Source: UBA1557 sp041675185
Lineage (GTDB): Bacteria; Patescibacteriota; Patescibacteriia; Magasanikbacterales; UBA922
DNA: 30,776 nt
Direction of reading: 5' to 3'
NCBI GenBank assembly: GCA_041675185.1
Contig: JBAYUH010000012.1
Span: forward strand, 1 to 30,776
In this document: one piece after another, positions 1-7,833 of the stretch
How the letters are laid out: each line of letters starts with the position of its first letter
Numbering within the stretch: the stretch's first letter is position 1
Notes under the pieces: generated by a model
The model's input: the letters and a program-made list of their open reading frames with translations, nothing else
What the model was told of the DNA's origin: nothing
Database searches by the model: none
Translations under genes and position numbers: made by a program

Positions 1-362
1 AGTATTGCTATTCTTAATGGTTTAAATTCTTTTTCTTTTATTATTGTCTTTATGTTCTTCCAGACATTGTTCTTTCCCTTCATAAATGAAGGAAGAAGAA
101 ACTTAAAAAGAAATATTGGAAAATAAAAGAAATTGCGGAAGTAGTGAAGGAGGATTTGGAGTTTGAGGTGACGGAGACGTTTTATGTTGGTTTTCAATGA
201 TGAAGAATCACCATAATTATCCTTGTTAAGAAGTGCTTGATGTGAATGCCAAAGTCCATGCCAAAACCAATACTTATCAAAAGAAGCAATCTGTTTGGAT
301 TGATCCATAATATCTTTTTGTTTACCTTTTAGATTGTCCCGAGGAGGATTGAAATATTTCAT
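1..362 (-). CDS. Partial open frame of unknown function, cut by the left edge
   Basis: An ATG at 360-362 opens a frame that runs 120 codons to the window edge with no stop. The start reads MKYFNPPRDNLKGKQKDIMD, followed by a Trp/His-rich patch (around residues 34-41) and a basic, Phe/Leu-rich stretch that could be one membrane-associated helix (around residues 72-90). I do not recognise a family. Part of the frame (about residues 60-80) uses C-ending codons unlike the neighbours, so it may be a decayed or acquired gene, or a chance frame. A 35-codon open stretch on the opposite strand overlaps it. Confidence is low because the C-terminal part is missing. Confidence 0.35.
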   Translation of the reverse strand, partial: MKYFNPPRDNLKGKQKDIMDQSKQIASFDKYWFWHGLWHSHQALLNKDNYGDSSSLKTNIKRLRHLKLQILLHYFRNFFYFPIFLFKFLLPSFMKGKNNVWKNIKTIIKEKEFKPLRIAI

Positions 363-399
363 ACTAGATATTATTTAAAATTTGAAAATAAGTTTTAAA

Positions 400-548
400 G
401 TTCCTCCCCTAGTAGGGAAAGGCTCCAGCCAGAGGACTGGTCCATCCTTTGGTGGAAGGTGGGGTCTGGAGCAAGATAAAACGTTTTGCTTGTAAAACGT
501 TTTGCTCAAAGATGGACCCCCTCTAACTCCCCCTACTAGGGGGAGAAC
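400..548. repeat. MITE-like inverted-repeat element
   Basis: An 18-bp arm at 400-417 matches the reverse complement of 531-548 at 16 of 18 positions. Inside are further inverted pairs: 439-446 with 511-518, and 422-428 with 467-473. There is also an exact 13-bp direct repeat, at 478-490 and 494-506. The element is GC-richer than its surroundings and has no coding capacity. The nested arms would fold into one large hairpin. This is typical of small non-autonomous elements, but no target duplication is obvious. Confidence 0.55.
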
Positions 549-647
549 ATTTTGATAGAATTTTTTAATTGTTTTTATTATAACAGATTTTTTTATTTTG
601 TGGAAATGTTGGTTATGTGAATACTTGTTTTTTAATATTTTTATATT

Positions 648-681
648 TTTCCGCCATAGGCGGATCCGCCTATGGCGGAAA
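648..681. repeat. Perfect 34-bp palindrome centred on GGATCC
   Basis: Each 17-base arm is the exact reverse complement of the other, with the core CCGCCATAGGCGGA / TCCGCCTATGGCGG and no spacer. It lies downstream of the SPFH gene in very AT-rich DNA. No U-run follows on the minus strand, so it is not a canonical terminator. The half-site TAGGCGGA recurs at about 19366-19373, suggesting a dispersed repeat family. Confidence 0.75.
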
Positions 682-748
682 TATTTTCATGCTCTAGTGC
701 TTTCATGTTTTCATGTTTTTATGTTTTTTATTTTGTGAAAGTTGTTGT

Positions 749-1603
749 CTAAAGTCCTCTAAAAAGTGGCACACCATTACTTGGACTAGTAGGAACATAT
801 ATTGTACCTTGTCTATCTTTTAGACCACTAATATACAAATAATTTAAATAATTTTGTGACAAACTTTCATTGATTATTTTTTGAGAATCACGTTGTCCTT
901 CAGCTTCAATACGTTTGCGTTCAGCTTCTTTCTTTTCTGTTTCCAAAATAAAATCATAACGCTCAGACTCTTGTTCAGCTTGAAGTTTTTGCTGAATACT
1001 ATCAGCCAAATTGGCAGGCAATTCTACCTGACGAAGTAAAACATCTTCTAAACCTATTCCACGTGGTTCCATTTTTTCTGTAAGTTTATTTTGAATTTCT
1101 TTTGCCACTTCCAAACGCTTTTCTGAATAGATATCTTTGACATTATAATTAGCTGATACTTCACGAATAATACTTCGGATTTGTGGTCTGATAATACTTT
1201 CTTCATAACTCAAACCCAAATCTCTATATACATCACTAGCTTTTTCTTCTATCAAATGATAAAGCACTGTAATATCCAAATTTACACTAAGACCTTCTTT
1301 GGTCAAAGTAGTAATAGCATCATCTCCATAGTGTACACCCTCTCCTTGAGTCGCACTCATAGTATAATCATTGGTACGGATATTCATCTTAGTCACTTTC
1401 AAAAAAGGATTTTTGAAATGAAAACCTGAAGACAATTCATTATCCATTACTTTTCCAAACAAAGACTGAACACCAGTTTCTCCAGCACCTACTACAACCC
1501 AAAAAGAACTTGCAAAACTAAAACCAATAATTATTAAAAAAATAAATAAAAAAATCCAGCTAAAACGCTTTGGATTGTACTTATTTGGGTTGATAGTCTC
1601 CAT
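749..1603 (-). CDS. SPFH/prohibitin (HflC/stomatin-like) membrane protein
   Basis: This is a band-7/SPFH protein, a family that scaffolds membrane microdomains and often modulates membrane proteases. I chose the ATG at 1601-1603 (METINPNKYN), giving 284 residues; the longer frame only adds a poorly supported 13-residue leader. One N-terminal membrane segment (about residues 14-36) is followed by the SPFH domain, beginning VVVGAGETGVQSLFGKV. The end is a charged coiled-coil rich in Glu/Lys/Arg, and the tail contains the prohibitin-like IYVPTSPSNGVPL. It is the last gene of a minus-strand group behind two small membrane proteins and a TraG-like ATPase. No FtsH or HflK partner is in the window, so its client is unknown. 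Confidence 0.85.
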   Translation of the reverse strand: METINPNKYNPKRFSWIFLFIFLIIIGFSFASSFWVVVGAGETGVQSLFGKVMDNELSSGFHFKNPFLKVTKMNIRTNDYTMSATQGEGVHYGDDAITTLTKEGLSVNLDITVLYHLIEEKASDVYRDLGLSYEESIIRPQIRSIIREVSANYNVKDIYSEKRLEVAKEIQNKLTEKMEPRGIGLEDVLLRQVELPANLADSIQQKLQAEQESERYDFILETEKKEAERKRIEAEGQRDSQKIINESLSQNYLNYLYISGLKDRQGTIYVPTSPSNGVPLFRGL

Positions 1604-1687
1604 ATGTGGTTGTGAATTATATTTTTTAATAAAAAATAACAATAAAACTAAATAGAAATTAGATAAATTAATATATTTGTAAATAAA

Positions 1688-2026
1688 TTATCTTATTACA
1701 GTAAACATAACATAAAAGTAAAGGAATACAACAATTAAAAATACTACACCATCGATAATATCTTTCTTAGAAATATATTTTTTAAAACCTGGAGAACTCT
1801 CAACAGGACCTCTAATAGCATTAGCAATAATAAGTAAAGGACTTAAAATAGCAATAAAACCTAACATGGACATAAACATATGCCAAAAAACAGATGAAAA
1901 AACTGGATTCAAAAAAGAGTTTACAAAATAACTTTGTAAAAAAACAAAAAACCAATATAACACAAATAAAACAATCAAAATAATAGCATCCTTAGTATTT
2001 TTGTTTTTAATTGATTTCAAAATCAT
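1688..2026 (-). CDS. Small membrane protein, tandem paralogue B
   Basis: About 112 residues with three to four predicted membrane segments and few charged residues. The start is set at the ATG at 2024-2026 (MILKSIKNKN), because from there it aligns end to end with the preceding gene: shared positions include ILI-LF--YW--VF, NSFL, S-FW and an Ile/Ala-rich segment ending in a conserved Gly. The longer frame to 2059 has no counterpart. The pair looks like a local duplication. It lies directly downstream of the TraG-like ATPase, so a role as its membrane accessory is plausible but inferred. Family unknown. Confidence 0.75.
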   Translation of the reverse strand: MILKSIKNKNTKDAIILIVLFVLYWFFVFLQSYFVNSFLNPVFSSVFWHMFMSMLGFIAILSPLLIIANAIRGPVESSPGFKKYISKKDIIDGVVFLIVVFLYFYVMFTVIR

Positions 2027-2069
2027 AATATATATTATATTTATTAAAATATTAATCAAATTTTATAAA

Positions 2070-2408
2070 TTATCCTTTTATTTTAGATAAAATATACAGC
2101 AGAAAGAAAAAAGAGAGAACAAATATTATACCCAAAACATAACCTACTGAAGAGATAACACTCTCAGTCTTTGTTAACTTTACTCTAAACCCTTGTATCA
2201 AGTCGACAATAACAAAAATAGAACCAAAAATAGCAATTATCTTCAGCGTCATTTTCAAACTCTGCCAAAAAATAGATAAAAACATTGAATCCAAAAAAGA
2301 ATTTTGAAATAAATCCTCAAAAAAAACCATGAGCCAGTACGATAAAAACAAAATAACAAGAATAAGTGAACCTCTAATATCTTTGCCTTTTGTTGATTGT
2401 AGTAACAT
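2070..2408 (-). CDS. Small membrane protein, tandem paralogue A
   Basis: A 112-residue hydrophobic protein (start MLLQSTKGKDIRG) with about three membrane segments, at roughly residues 14-30, 50-72 and 84-108. It is the paralogue of the next gene: same length, same YW, NSFL and FW positions. Its ATG lies three bases after the ATPase stop codon, so the two are almost certainly co-transcribed and probably translationally coupled. I do not recognise the family. The arrangement resembles small VirB2/VirB3-like or pilin-like membrane partners seen next to conjugation-type ATPases, but the sequence does not show pilin features. Confidence 0.75.
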   Translation of the reverse strand: MLLQSTKGKDIRGSLILVILFLSYWLMVFFEDLFQNSFLDSMFLSIFWQSLKMTLKIIAIFGSIFVIVDLIQGFRVKLTKTESVISSVGYVLGIIFVLSFFFLLYILSKIKG

Positions 2409-2411
2409 AAT

Positions 2412-4328
2412 TTAATTATCAAATTTTATAGGGATATCAGGATTCATTTTTTGAGGTTTATCCTCTACTACTTTATTAACAAAATTGGAATTGGAATTAG
2501 AATTAGAACCAGAGTTAGGAGTTGATGCAAGGTTATGATTTTGATGAGAGTTAGAGTTTAAATTAGAATTATTATTTTGCTCTGCAAAATTATTTTTATT
2601 TTTTTTCTTTCGCTTACGTTTTTTCTTATGAGGCACAACACCAACAACACTTTCATTTTTGTTTATATTTGTGTTATTTGAAACAGACTTATTGACTACA
2701 GTTTTTTCAACATATACATTATTTGCAAAACCAACAACAGGTTTTTCTACAACTATAATATTATTTGCTATAAATTTGTCATTGGACAAACTTGATAAAT
2801 AATTCAAATCTGTGTCTGGTAAATATCTCAAATCTCCTACACCACCTGCAACTTCTTCTTTTTGTAGTGGCAAATTTGGTAAAATTTTTACAACACTTTT
2901 CGGTTTTTCAATATTTTTTTGAGGGACTTTATTTTCTACTTTTTCTATTTTTTTATTTTCTATGACAATATCCATATCATTACCATCATCATCGCCCAGC
3001 TGATCTCCACCACCTTCCATACCACTCCAACGCAAAATTTTATCCGCAATTACATCACGATGTCTAGCATATCTTTCACGAGAAACACGTATGACTTTTT
3101 CAGCAGAACCAGTCGGTGAACCTATTGGAGACATAGTCATCGAAGAAAATGGCATCGAAGCTACACCATCAATCATCAATTTCAACAAAATTTTATATTT
3201 GGATAAATTTACAATATCTTGTTCGACAAAAACTGGTGCAAATTCTTTGGCCAATATTTCAGCATCGGCAGCACCAACACGAAAAGTAACTATTGTACCC
3301 ACGTTACCAAAAACAGCATCGGAAACCATCTCATCAAGCTGGGCAACATATTGGTGAGCCATTATAAGACTAAGCCTATATTTGCGAGCTTCTGACAAAA
3401 TATTAGCAAAACTTGGAGAAGCAAAATTTTGGAATTCATCCACATAAAGAAAAAAATCTTTACGTTCATTTTCTGGCATATCTACTCTTTCCATAGCAGC
3501 AAGCTGGATTTCGGTAATAAGCATACCGCCAAGTAGACGACTATTATCTTCCCCTATTCTACCTTTGGACAAATTCATAATCAAAATTTTGCCACTATCC
3601 ATAATCTCACGAATATTGATAGTGGATTTCACTTGAGCTACCATATTGCGGATGACTGAAGCTGACAAAAATTGACCAATTTTATTTTGGATTGGAGCGA
3701 CTGCCTCTTGTGCATATCTATCATTGTAACTAGCAAACTCAGTCTGCCAAAAAGCTTTGACAACAGGATCTTTCAATTGTTTAACAACTTTACGTCTATA
3801 ATCTTTGTCTGACAAAAGTCTGTTGATACCAAGTAAAGTAGAACCAGGATAATCAAGTAAAGCCAAAATAGTATTATTCAAAATATATTCCATTCTAGAA
3901 CTCCATACATCTGGCCAAATTTTCTTGAATATTCCCATAAGTCCTGCAGCAACCAAATGTTTTTGTCCTTCTGAAGTGACTTCCAAAATATTGAAACCAA
4001 TTGGATATTCCACATCACAAGGATTGAAATAAACAACATCATTGATACGGTTAGCTGGAATATAATTGATAATTTTTTCAGCAAAGTCTCCGTGTGGATC
4101 CACAATACCTATACCATGGCCTTTGTAAATATCACTCAAAACCATATTTTCCATCATCGTAGTTTTTCCCATACCTGTCTTACCAATAACATACATATGA
4201 CGTCTTCTGTCATCAGTCTTAATACCAAATCTACGTAATTGATTACGATAATTAGTTTGGGCAAAAGCACAGACTTCTTCTTCAACAGCATTAATTTTCC
4301 CTTTTTGTTTCAAATGAATATTTGGCAT
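2412..4328 (-). CDS. TraG/TraD/VirD4-like membrane-associated ATPase
   Basis: A 638-residue P-loop ATPase of the HerA/FtsK-like type IV coupling class. Walker A is GKTGMGKTT (residues 49-57), preceded by the family-style DRRRHMYVIGK. Walker B is FFLYVDEFQNF (292-302), and MAHQY (323-327) fits the sensor strand. There is no N-terminal membrane helix; the domain begins almost at once, as if the membrane part were a separate protein. A candidate partner is the 479-residue protein at 21887-23326. After residue about 430 the protein becomes a low-complexity tail with KKKRKRKKK and an Asn/Ser-rich run. Likely role: powering macromolecule transfer or pilus/secretion at the membrane. The exact substrate is unknown. 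Confidence 0.85.
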   Translation of the reverse strand: MPNIHLKQKGKINAVEEEVCAFAQTNYRNQLRRFGIKTDDRRRHMYVIGKTGMGKTTMMENMVLSDIYKGHGIGIVDPHGDFAEKIINYIPANRINDVVYFNPCDVEYPIGFNILEVTSEGQKHLVAAGLMGIFKKIWPDVWSSRMEYILNNTILALLDYPGSTLLGINRLLSDKDYRRKVVKQLKDPVVKAFWQTEFASYNDRYAQEAVAPIQNKIGQFLSASVIRNMVAQVKSTINIREIMDSGKILIMNLSKGRIGEDNSRLLGGMLITEIQLAAMERVDMPENERKDFFLYVDEFQNFASPSFANILSEARKYRLSLIMAHQYVAQLDEMVSDAVFGNVGTIVTFRVGAADAEILAKEFAPVFVEQDIVNLSKYKILLKLMIDGVASMPFSSMTMSPIGSPTGSAEKVIRVSRERYARHRDVIADKILRWSGMEGGGDQLGDDDGNDMDIVIENKKIEKVENKVPQKNIEKPKSVVKILPNLPLQKEEVAGGVGDLRYLPDTDLNYLSSLSNDKFIANNIIVVEKPVVGFANNVYVEKTVVNKSVSNNTNINKNESVVGVVPHKKKRKRKKKNKNNFAEQNNNSNLNSNSHQNHNLASTPNSGSNSNSNSNFVNKVVEDKPQKMNPDIPIKFDN

Positions 4329-4350
4329 AATGTATAATTTGTATAAGAAG

Positions 4351-4356
4351 ATTATA
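4351..4356 (-). promoter_or_regulatory. Extended -10 promoter of the ATPase operon
   Basis: On the minus strand the sequence reads TGTTATAAT, an extended -10 box, 22 bases before the ATPase ATG. No good -35 hexamer is seen at 17 bp. Confidence 0.5.
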
Positions 4357-4380
4357 ACACAAAAAAAATATTTTGACTAC

Positions 4381-4411
4381 AAAAAAACACTTCTGAATTA
4401 GAAGTGTTTTT
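4381..4411 (-). terminator. Intrinsic terminator of the lipoprotein gene
   Basis: A 12-bp stem (4383-4394 with 4400-4411, core ACACTTCT/AGAAGTGT) has a 5-base loop and a U-run on the minus strand. It sits 17 bases after the lipoprotein stop and insulates it from the ATPase promoter. Confidence 0.85.
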
Positions 4412-4427
4412 GTAACAATGAAAAAAA

Positions 4428-4865
4428 TTATTGTTTTTCAAGTGTCAAAACTTGATTTGAACCTTGTGGTTCAATTACCAAATTAGCTCCATCAAAATGA
4501 TAATTGTAATTACTTGTAGTAGTCATACCAGTAAATTGAACAGAAAATGAAGTGTCTGTAATAGCAGTAATATCACCACTATTAACAAGAGCTCCGCTAC
4601 CAACAGTCAACTTTGCTTTACCGTCAAAGGCATAAAGCACACCTTTATTGTAAATAGCCAAATCACCAGTAGCTGTAGTTACTTTCCATTTACCATCTAA
4701 TTTGTCTTGTGATTCTACAGTATTACTAGTTGTAGCTGGAGTAGTAACAGCACTAGGAGTAGTTTTACTACTTGTACTAGTATTGTTTGCAGTAGTAGAT
4801 GAACAACCAGCACCTACCAAAGCTAAAACTCCCAAAACAGCAACTACAGAAAACTTTTTATTCAT
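4428..4865 (-). CDS. Small secreted lipoprotein with a lipocalin-like beta domain
   Basis: 145 residues. The signal peptide MNKKFSVVAVLGVLALVGAG ends in a lipobox with Cys21 as the acylated residue. A Ser/Thr/Asn-rich linker (22-55) leads to a C-terminal domain starting DGKWKVTTATGDLAIY. That domain alternates short beta strands with Gly/Asp turns, reminiscent of small lipocalin-like or META-like lipoprotein domains. The ligand is not predictable. It is a monocistronic unit: a promoter overlaps the 3' end of murG, and a strong terminator follows. It lies downstream of murG but is not obviously part of the cell-wall operon. Confidence 0.8.
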   Translation of the reverse strand: MNKKFSVVAVLGVLALVGAGCSSTTANNTSTSSKTTPSAVTTPATTSNTVESQDKLDGKWKVTTATGDLAIYNKGVLYAFDGKAKLTVGSGALVNSGDITAITDTSFSVQFTGMTTTSNYNYHFDGANLVIEPQGSNQVLTLEKQ

Positions 4866-4908
4866 AGTTTTTCTTTGTTAAATAAATTAATAAATTAAAT
4901 TCAATTAT

Positions 4909-4937
4909 ATTTTATCATTTTCCCAAAAATCAGTCAA
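4909..4937 (-). promoter_or_regulatory. Promoter of the lipoprotein gene
   Basis: On the minus strand, TTGACT (4932-4937), 17 bp, TAAAAT (4909-4914). An overlapping TATAAT at 4904-4909 is an alternative -10. The -35 lies on the stop region of murG. Confidence 0.6.
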
Positions 4938-6013
4938 ACTTTTTTTGACAACTTTTCCACAATGTCAATTATAGTTTGTTTTTTAGCAACTGGTAATAAT
5001 GCTTGCAATTTTGTAGCCAATTCTTTTTGATCTTCTTTGTCAACCAATAAATCTCGTATAATTTTGGCCAATTGCAAACCACTAGAAGTAATTTCATTGA
5101 CAAAAATAGCCGCCTTATTTTTTTCCAAAAATTCCACATTGTCTTCTTGATGTCCTGGTTTAGGAATAATAATAGCTACTTTACCCAAAGCAGCTATTTC
5201 ACTTAGAGTACCAAAACCACCACGAGAAACGACAATATCAGCAATAGCATAAGCTTCTTTCATTTCTTTGGTAAAAAATTGATACACCTGATAATCCAAA
5301 AAATGTTTTTTAGCTCTCTCTACCAATTCTTGTGGTCTTTCTTTACCTGACAAATGTATTATTTGCACGAAACCAGACAAATGTTGTGTAGCTTCTACTA
5401 CCATTTGATTGACTTTGGCTGATCCAGTTCCTCCACCAGTAGCAAAAACCACAGGTAAATTTGGTTTTAGATGAAAAATTTCTTGAGCTTTTTTCCTATC
5501 TCCATGCAAAATATCTTGACGCACAGGATTTCCCAACCAAAATGTTTTTTTTTGGGAAAAATGTTTAACATTTTTTTCTACTGAAGTAGTCACTATACTA
5601 GCCAACGGTGCCATCAATATATTTGATAGACCAATCTTAATATCTTGTTGATGAATCCAAGTAGGAATACCCAAAATCCAAGCAGCAAAATGCAATGGTA
5701 CTGACACAAAACCACCAGCCGAAATACACATATCTGGATTTTCGTGCCACAAAATTCTTATTGATTGAAAAAAACCAACAATCACTTTGATAATATCTAC
5801 AATATTGAATACAGAAAAATAACGTCGAAATTTGCCAGAAGTAATAGAAACAAATTTTGTATCAGTTTCTTCAATTAATTCTTTTTCTGGACCAGTCTTT
5901 GTGCCAACCCACAAAAATTCTGCTTCTGGATATTTTTCTTGTATAGTTTCTCGAATTGCCAACAATGGTGTCACTGGACCCAAGGTATAACCACCAGAAA
6001 ATAAAACTTTCAT
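4934..6013 (-). CDS. murG: MurG-like UDP-GlcNAc:lipid I N-acetylglucosaminyltransferase
   Basis: GT28/GT-B enzyme expected to add GlcNAc to lipid I, making lipid II on the inner membrane face. The start is the ATG at 6011-6013 (MKVLFSGG), giving 359 residues, the usual MurG length. Visible family motifs are AGGFVSVPLHFAAWILGIP, a HQQDIKIGLSN variant of HEQNxxxGxxN, GNPVRQDIL, the second glycine loop GGGTGSAKVN, and SRGGFGTLSEIAALGK with HQEDNVEFLEK. Odd point: the first glycine loop is GGYTLGPVTP rather than GGTGGHxxP, so the conserved His is missing. It is the last gene of the operon behind ftsW. Another GT28 glycosyltransferase is possible, but context favours MurG. Confidence 0.85.
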   Translation of the reverse strand: MKVLFSGGYTLGPVTPLLAIRETIQEKYPEAEFLWVGTKTGPEKELIEETDTKFVSITSGKFRRYFSVFNIVDIIKVIVGFFQSIRILWHENPDMCISAGGFVSVPLHFAAWILGIPTWIHQQDIKIGLSNILMAPLASIVTTSVEKNVKHFSQKKTFWLGNPVRQDILHGDRKKAQEIFHLKPNLPVVFATGGGTGSAKVNQMVVEATQHLSGFVQIIHLSGKERPQELVERAKKHFLDYQVYQFFTKEMKEAYAIADIVVSRGGFGTLSEIAALGKVAIIIPKPGHQEDNVEFLEKNKAAIFVNEITSSGLQLAKIIRDLLVDKEDQKELATKLQALLPVAKKQTIIDIVEKLSKKV

Positions 6014-6113
6014 ATTTAAAATTAAAACATTAAAACAATAAAACATTAAAACAAGAGTAAAATAATCTCAAACAAAGTTGTTTTAATGTTCTTGTGTTTT
6101 TATGCTTTCATTG
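6014..6113. repeat. Degenerate AAACATTAAAAC word repeat
   Basis: The ftsW-murG spacer consists of near-repeats of ATTAAAAC(A), then an inverted GTTTTAATGTT block. The same words appear near 15930-15975 and, more divergent, at 690-735. No gene seen. Confidence 0.5.
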
Positions 6114-7217
6114 TCAGCTGTGTTTACTCACACTAACTACAATACCCATACTCGCCATACCAATCAACAAAGCACTACCACCGTGGCTAACAAAAGGCAA
6201 TGGTACTCCAGTCAAAGGTAAAATACCTATAATAGCTCCAATATTCAAAAACGACTGAACAAAAAGCCAAGACATAACACCTACCACTAACAGTTTACCA
6301 AATAAATCCTGACAATGCGAGGCAATGAAAAACCCACGCTTCAAAATCATAAACAATAAAAGTAAAAACCCAACTACTACCAAAAATCCCAACTCTTCTG
6401 ACATAATAGCAAAGATACTATCACCATGCACTTCTGGCAAATATTGAAACTTCTGTATAGAATGTCCAAAACCTAGACCAAAAAAACCACCAGAGCCAAC
6501 TGCCAAAAAAGCTTGGTTTATCTGGTAACCTTGACCTAGAGGATCTAATTCTGGATGTAAAAAGGTCGTAAGTCTCTCTGCTCGATAAGGAGCTAAAGCA
6601 ACCAAAAACATAAAACCAACCACAGCCACAATAACCAACATCGCAATATGTGAAAATTTGGCTTGTGCAAAATACAAAACAGCCAACACAATCGCAAATA
6701 AAATAGAAGTAGTCCCAACATCTGGTTGTAAAGCTACTAAAGTCACTGGTATCATACCAACACCTAAAGCTACCAAAAATCCTTCCTTTAGGTCCAGTAA
6801 TTTTGTTCCCATTTTGTTTAAAAACGCTGCCATATATATTATCATAGTCAATTTCATAGCTTCGGCAGGCTGAAAAGAAAAACCAAATAAATTTATCCAA
6901 CTGTTAGCACCAGTATTATTTGTAGAACCAATACCAGGAATAAAAACTAAAAAAAGTAAAATTAAGCCAAGAATAAAAATAGGAGTTGCATATTTTTTCC
7001 AAAAAAGAAAATCAATTTTAGCAAAAAGAAAAAACAAAAAAAGTCCAGGCAAAAAACCCAAAAAAATTTGTCTTTTGACAAAGAAATACTGATCATTGAA
7101 GTCGTGAATACCTACAGCTACCCCAGCCGAACTAAGGACCATTAGACCAAAGAAAACTAGAATAAAGAAAAAAATAATCAGACTATAATCAGCTCTTGAC
7201 GAACTTTCTTGTTTCAT
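6114..7217 (-). CDS. ftsW: FtsW/RodA-type peptidoglycan glycosyltransferase
   Basis: SEDS-family polytopic membrane enzyme (367 residues, about ten membrane segments) that polymerises lipid II, either at the septum (FtsW) or in elongation (RodA). It has a short cytosolic N-terminus and a first segment SLIIFFFILVFFGLMVLSSA. The family signatures are PEVHGDSIFAIMSEELG, corresponding to the EVHTDFIFAxxxEELG region, and the C-terminal VPLPFVSHGGSALL. Position next to murG favours FtsW. The ATG follows the preceding stop by three bases, so it is co-transcribed with the small membrane protein upstream. About 100 bases of repeat-like DNA separate it from murG. Confidence 0.92.
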   Translation of the reverse strand: MKQESSSRADYSLIIFFFILVFFGLMVLSSAGVAVGIHDFNDQYFFVKRQIFLGFLPGLFLFFLFAKIDFLFWKKYATPIFILGLILLFLVFIPGIGSTNNTGANSWINLFGFSFQPAEAMKLTMIIYMAAFLNKMGTKLLDLKEGFLVALGVGMIPVTLVALQPDVGTTSILFAIVLAVLYFAQAKFSHIAMLVIVAVVGFMFLVALAPYRAERLTTFLHPELDPLGQGYQINQAFLAVGSGGFFGLGFGHSIQKFQYLPEVHGDSIFAIMSEELGFLVVVGFLLLLFMILKRGFFIASHCQDLFGKLLVVGVMSWLFVQSFLNIGAIIGILPLTGVPLPFVSHGGSALLIGMASMGIVVSVSKHS

Positions 7218-7220
7218 AAA

Positions 7221-7580
7221 TTAAGCATTCAAAAAAACCAAAACAAAAGTAGAAAAAATAATAAAAATTTGACAAAGTACTGCTACAAAATTCAAAATCT
7301 GTGCCATAAATTTGTCTTTTTTGTAGAGCAACCAACCCATAAAAAAATTAATAGACAAAATAATAAGACCAATTAGCGGTACAAAAAAAATCTTCCAACT
7401 CTCCCCAATATAATCAACACCATAAAGTACATTGTAGTGTAAAAATAGTTCACTAATATTTGGTAATTGTAATTTTAGCCAAAACCAAGAAAACAAATTC
7501 AAAGACAATGACAAAATAACCATAATAATGATAGGTGGAGAGAAGAAGTAGAGTTTCAATGGGTAAAGTCTTAGCTTCAT
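7221..7580 (-). CDS. Conserved-looking small membrane protein ahead of ftsW
   Basis: 119 residues with three strong membrane segments, at about residues 17-36, 64-83 and 92-117. An extracytoplasmic or cytoplasmic loop between the first two holds a YNVLYGVDYIG motif. I recognise no named family. It is the first gene of the murG/ftsW operon, three bases before ftsW, so a role in division or lipid II handling is a reasonable guess from context only. The start MKLRLYPLKLYFF is preceded by a leader of about 140 bases from the divergent promoter. Confidence 0.7.
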   Translation of the reverse strand: MKLRLYPLKLYFFSPPIIIMVILSLSLNLFSWFWLKLQLPNISELFLHYNVLYGVDYIGESWKIFFVPLIGLIILSINFFMGWLLYKKDKFMAQILNFVAVLCQIFIIFSTFVLVFLNA

Positions 7581-7727
7581 AGATATCTAAAAAATAAACA
7601 ATAATAAATAAACAAATTCCAAATAATAAACAAACCACAAATTACAGACCACTTTTTATTGTATATTGTAATTTATTTGGTATTTGTCTATTGTTTTTTG
7701 TATATTAAAAACCTTTCATTTAAGTAT

Positions 7728-7756
7728 ATTATACCTTAATAACTATCCCTTGACAA
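7728..7756 (-). promoter_or_regulatory. Promoter of the ftsW-murG operon, sharing its -35 with rpmA
   Basis: On the minus strand, TTGTCA (7751-7756), 17 bp, TATAAT (7728-7733). Its -35 overlaps the rpmA -35 by five bases in the palindrome CTTGACAAG. Confidence 0.75.
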
Positions 7757-7778
7757 GTTAATGGAATTAGGCTATACT
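7750..7778 (+). promoter_or_regulatory. Promoter of rpmA
   Basis: TTGACA (7750-7755), exactly 17 bp, TATACT (7773-7778): a near-consensus sigma-70 promoter. Predicted start of transcription is near 7785, leaving a leader of about 50 bases. Confidence 0.85.
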
Positions 7779-7833
7779 ATCCCCGATCTACTTTATATAT
7801 CAATTTTTAAAATTTACTAATAAATAACCCATT

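Noticed and set aside
91..200. 35-codon plus-strand open stretch reading KEIAEVVKEDLEFEVTETF
   Set aside because: It begins after a stop, has no start codon or ribosome site, and overlaps a longer minus-strand frame; it could be a remnant but is not supportable as a gene.
7453..7638. 61-codon minus-strand frame starting MVCLLF
   Set aside because: It overlaps the first gene of the ftsW operon out of frame and lies in repeat DNA.
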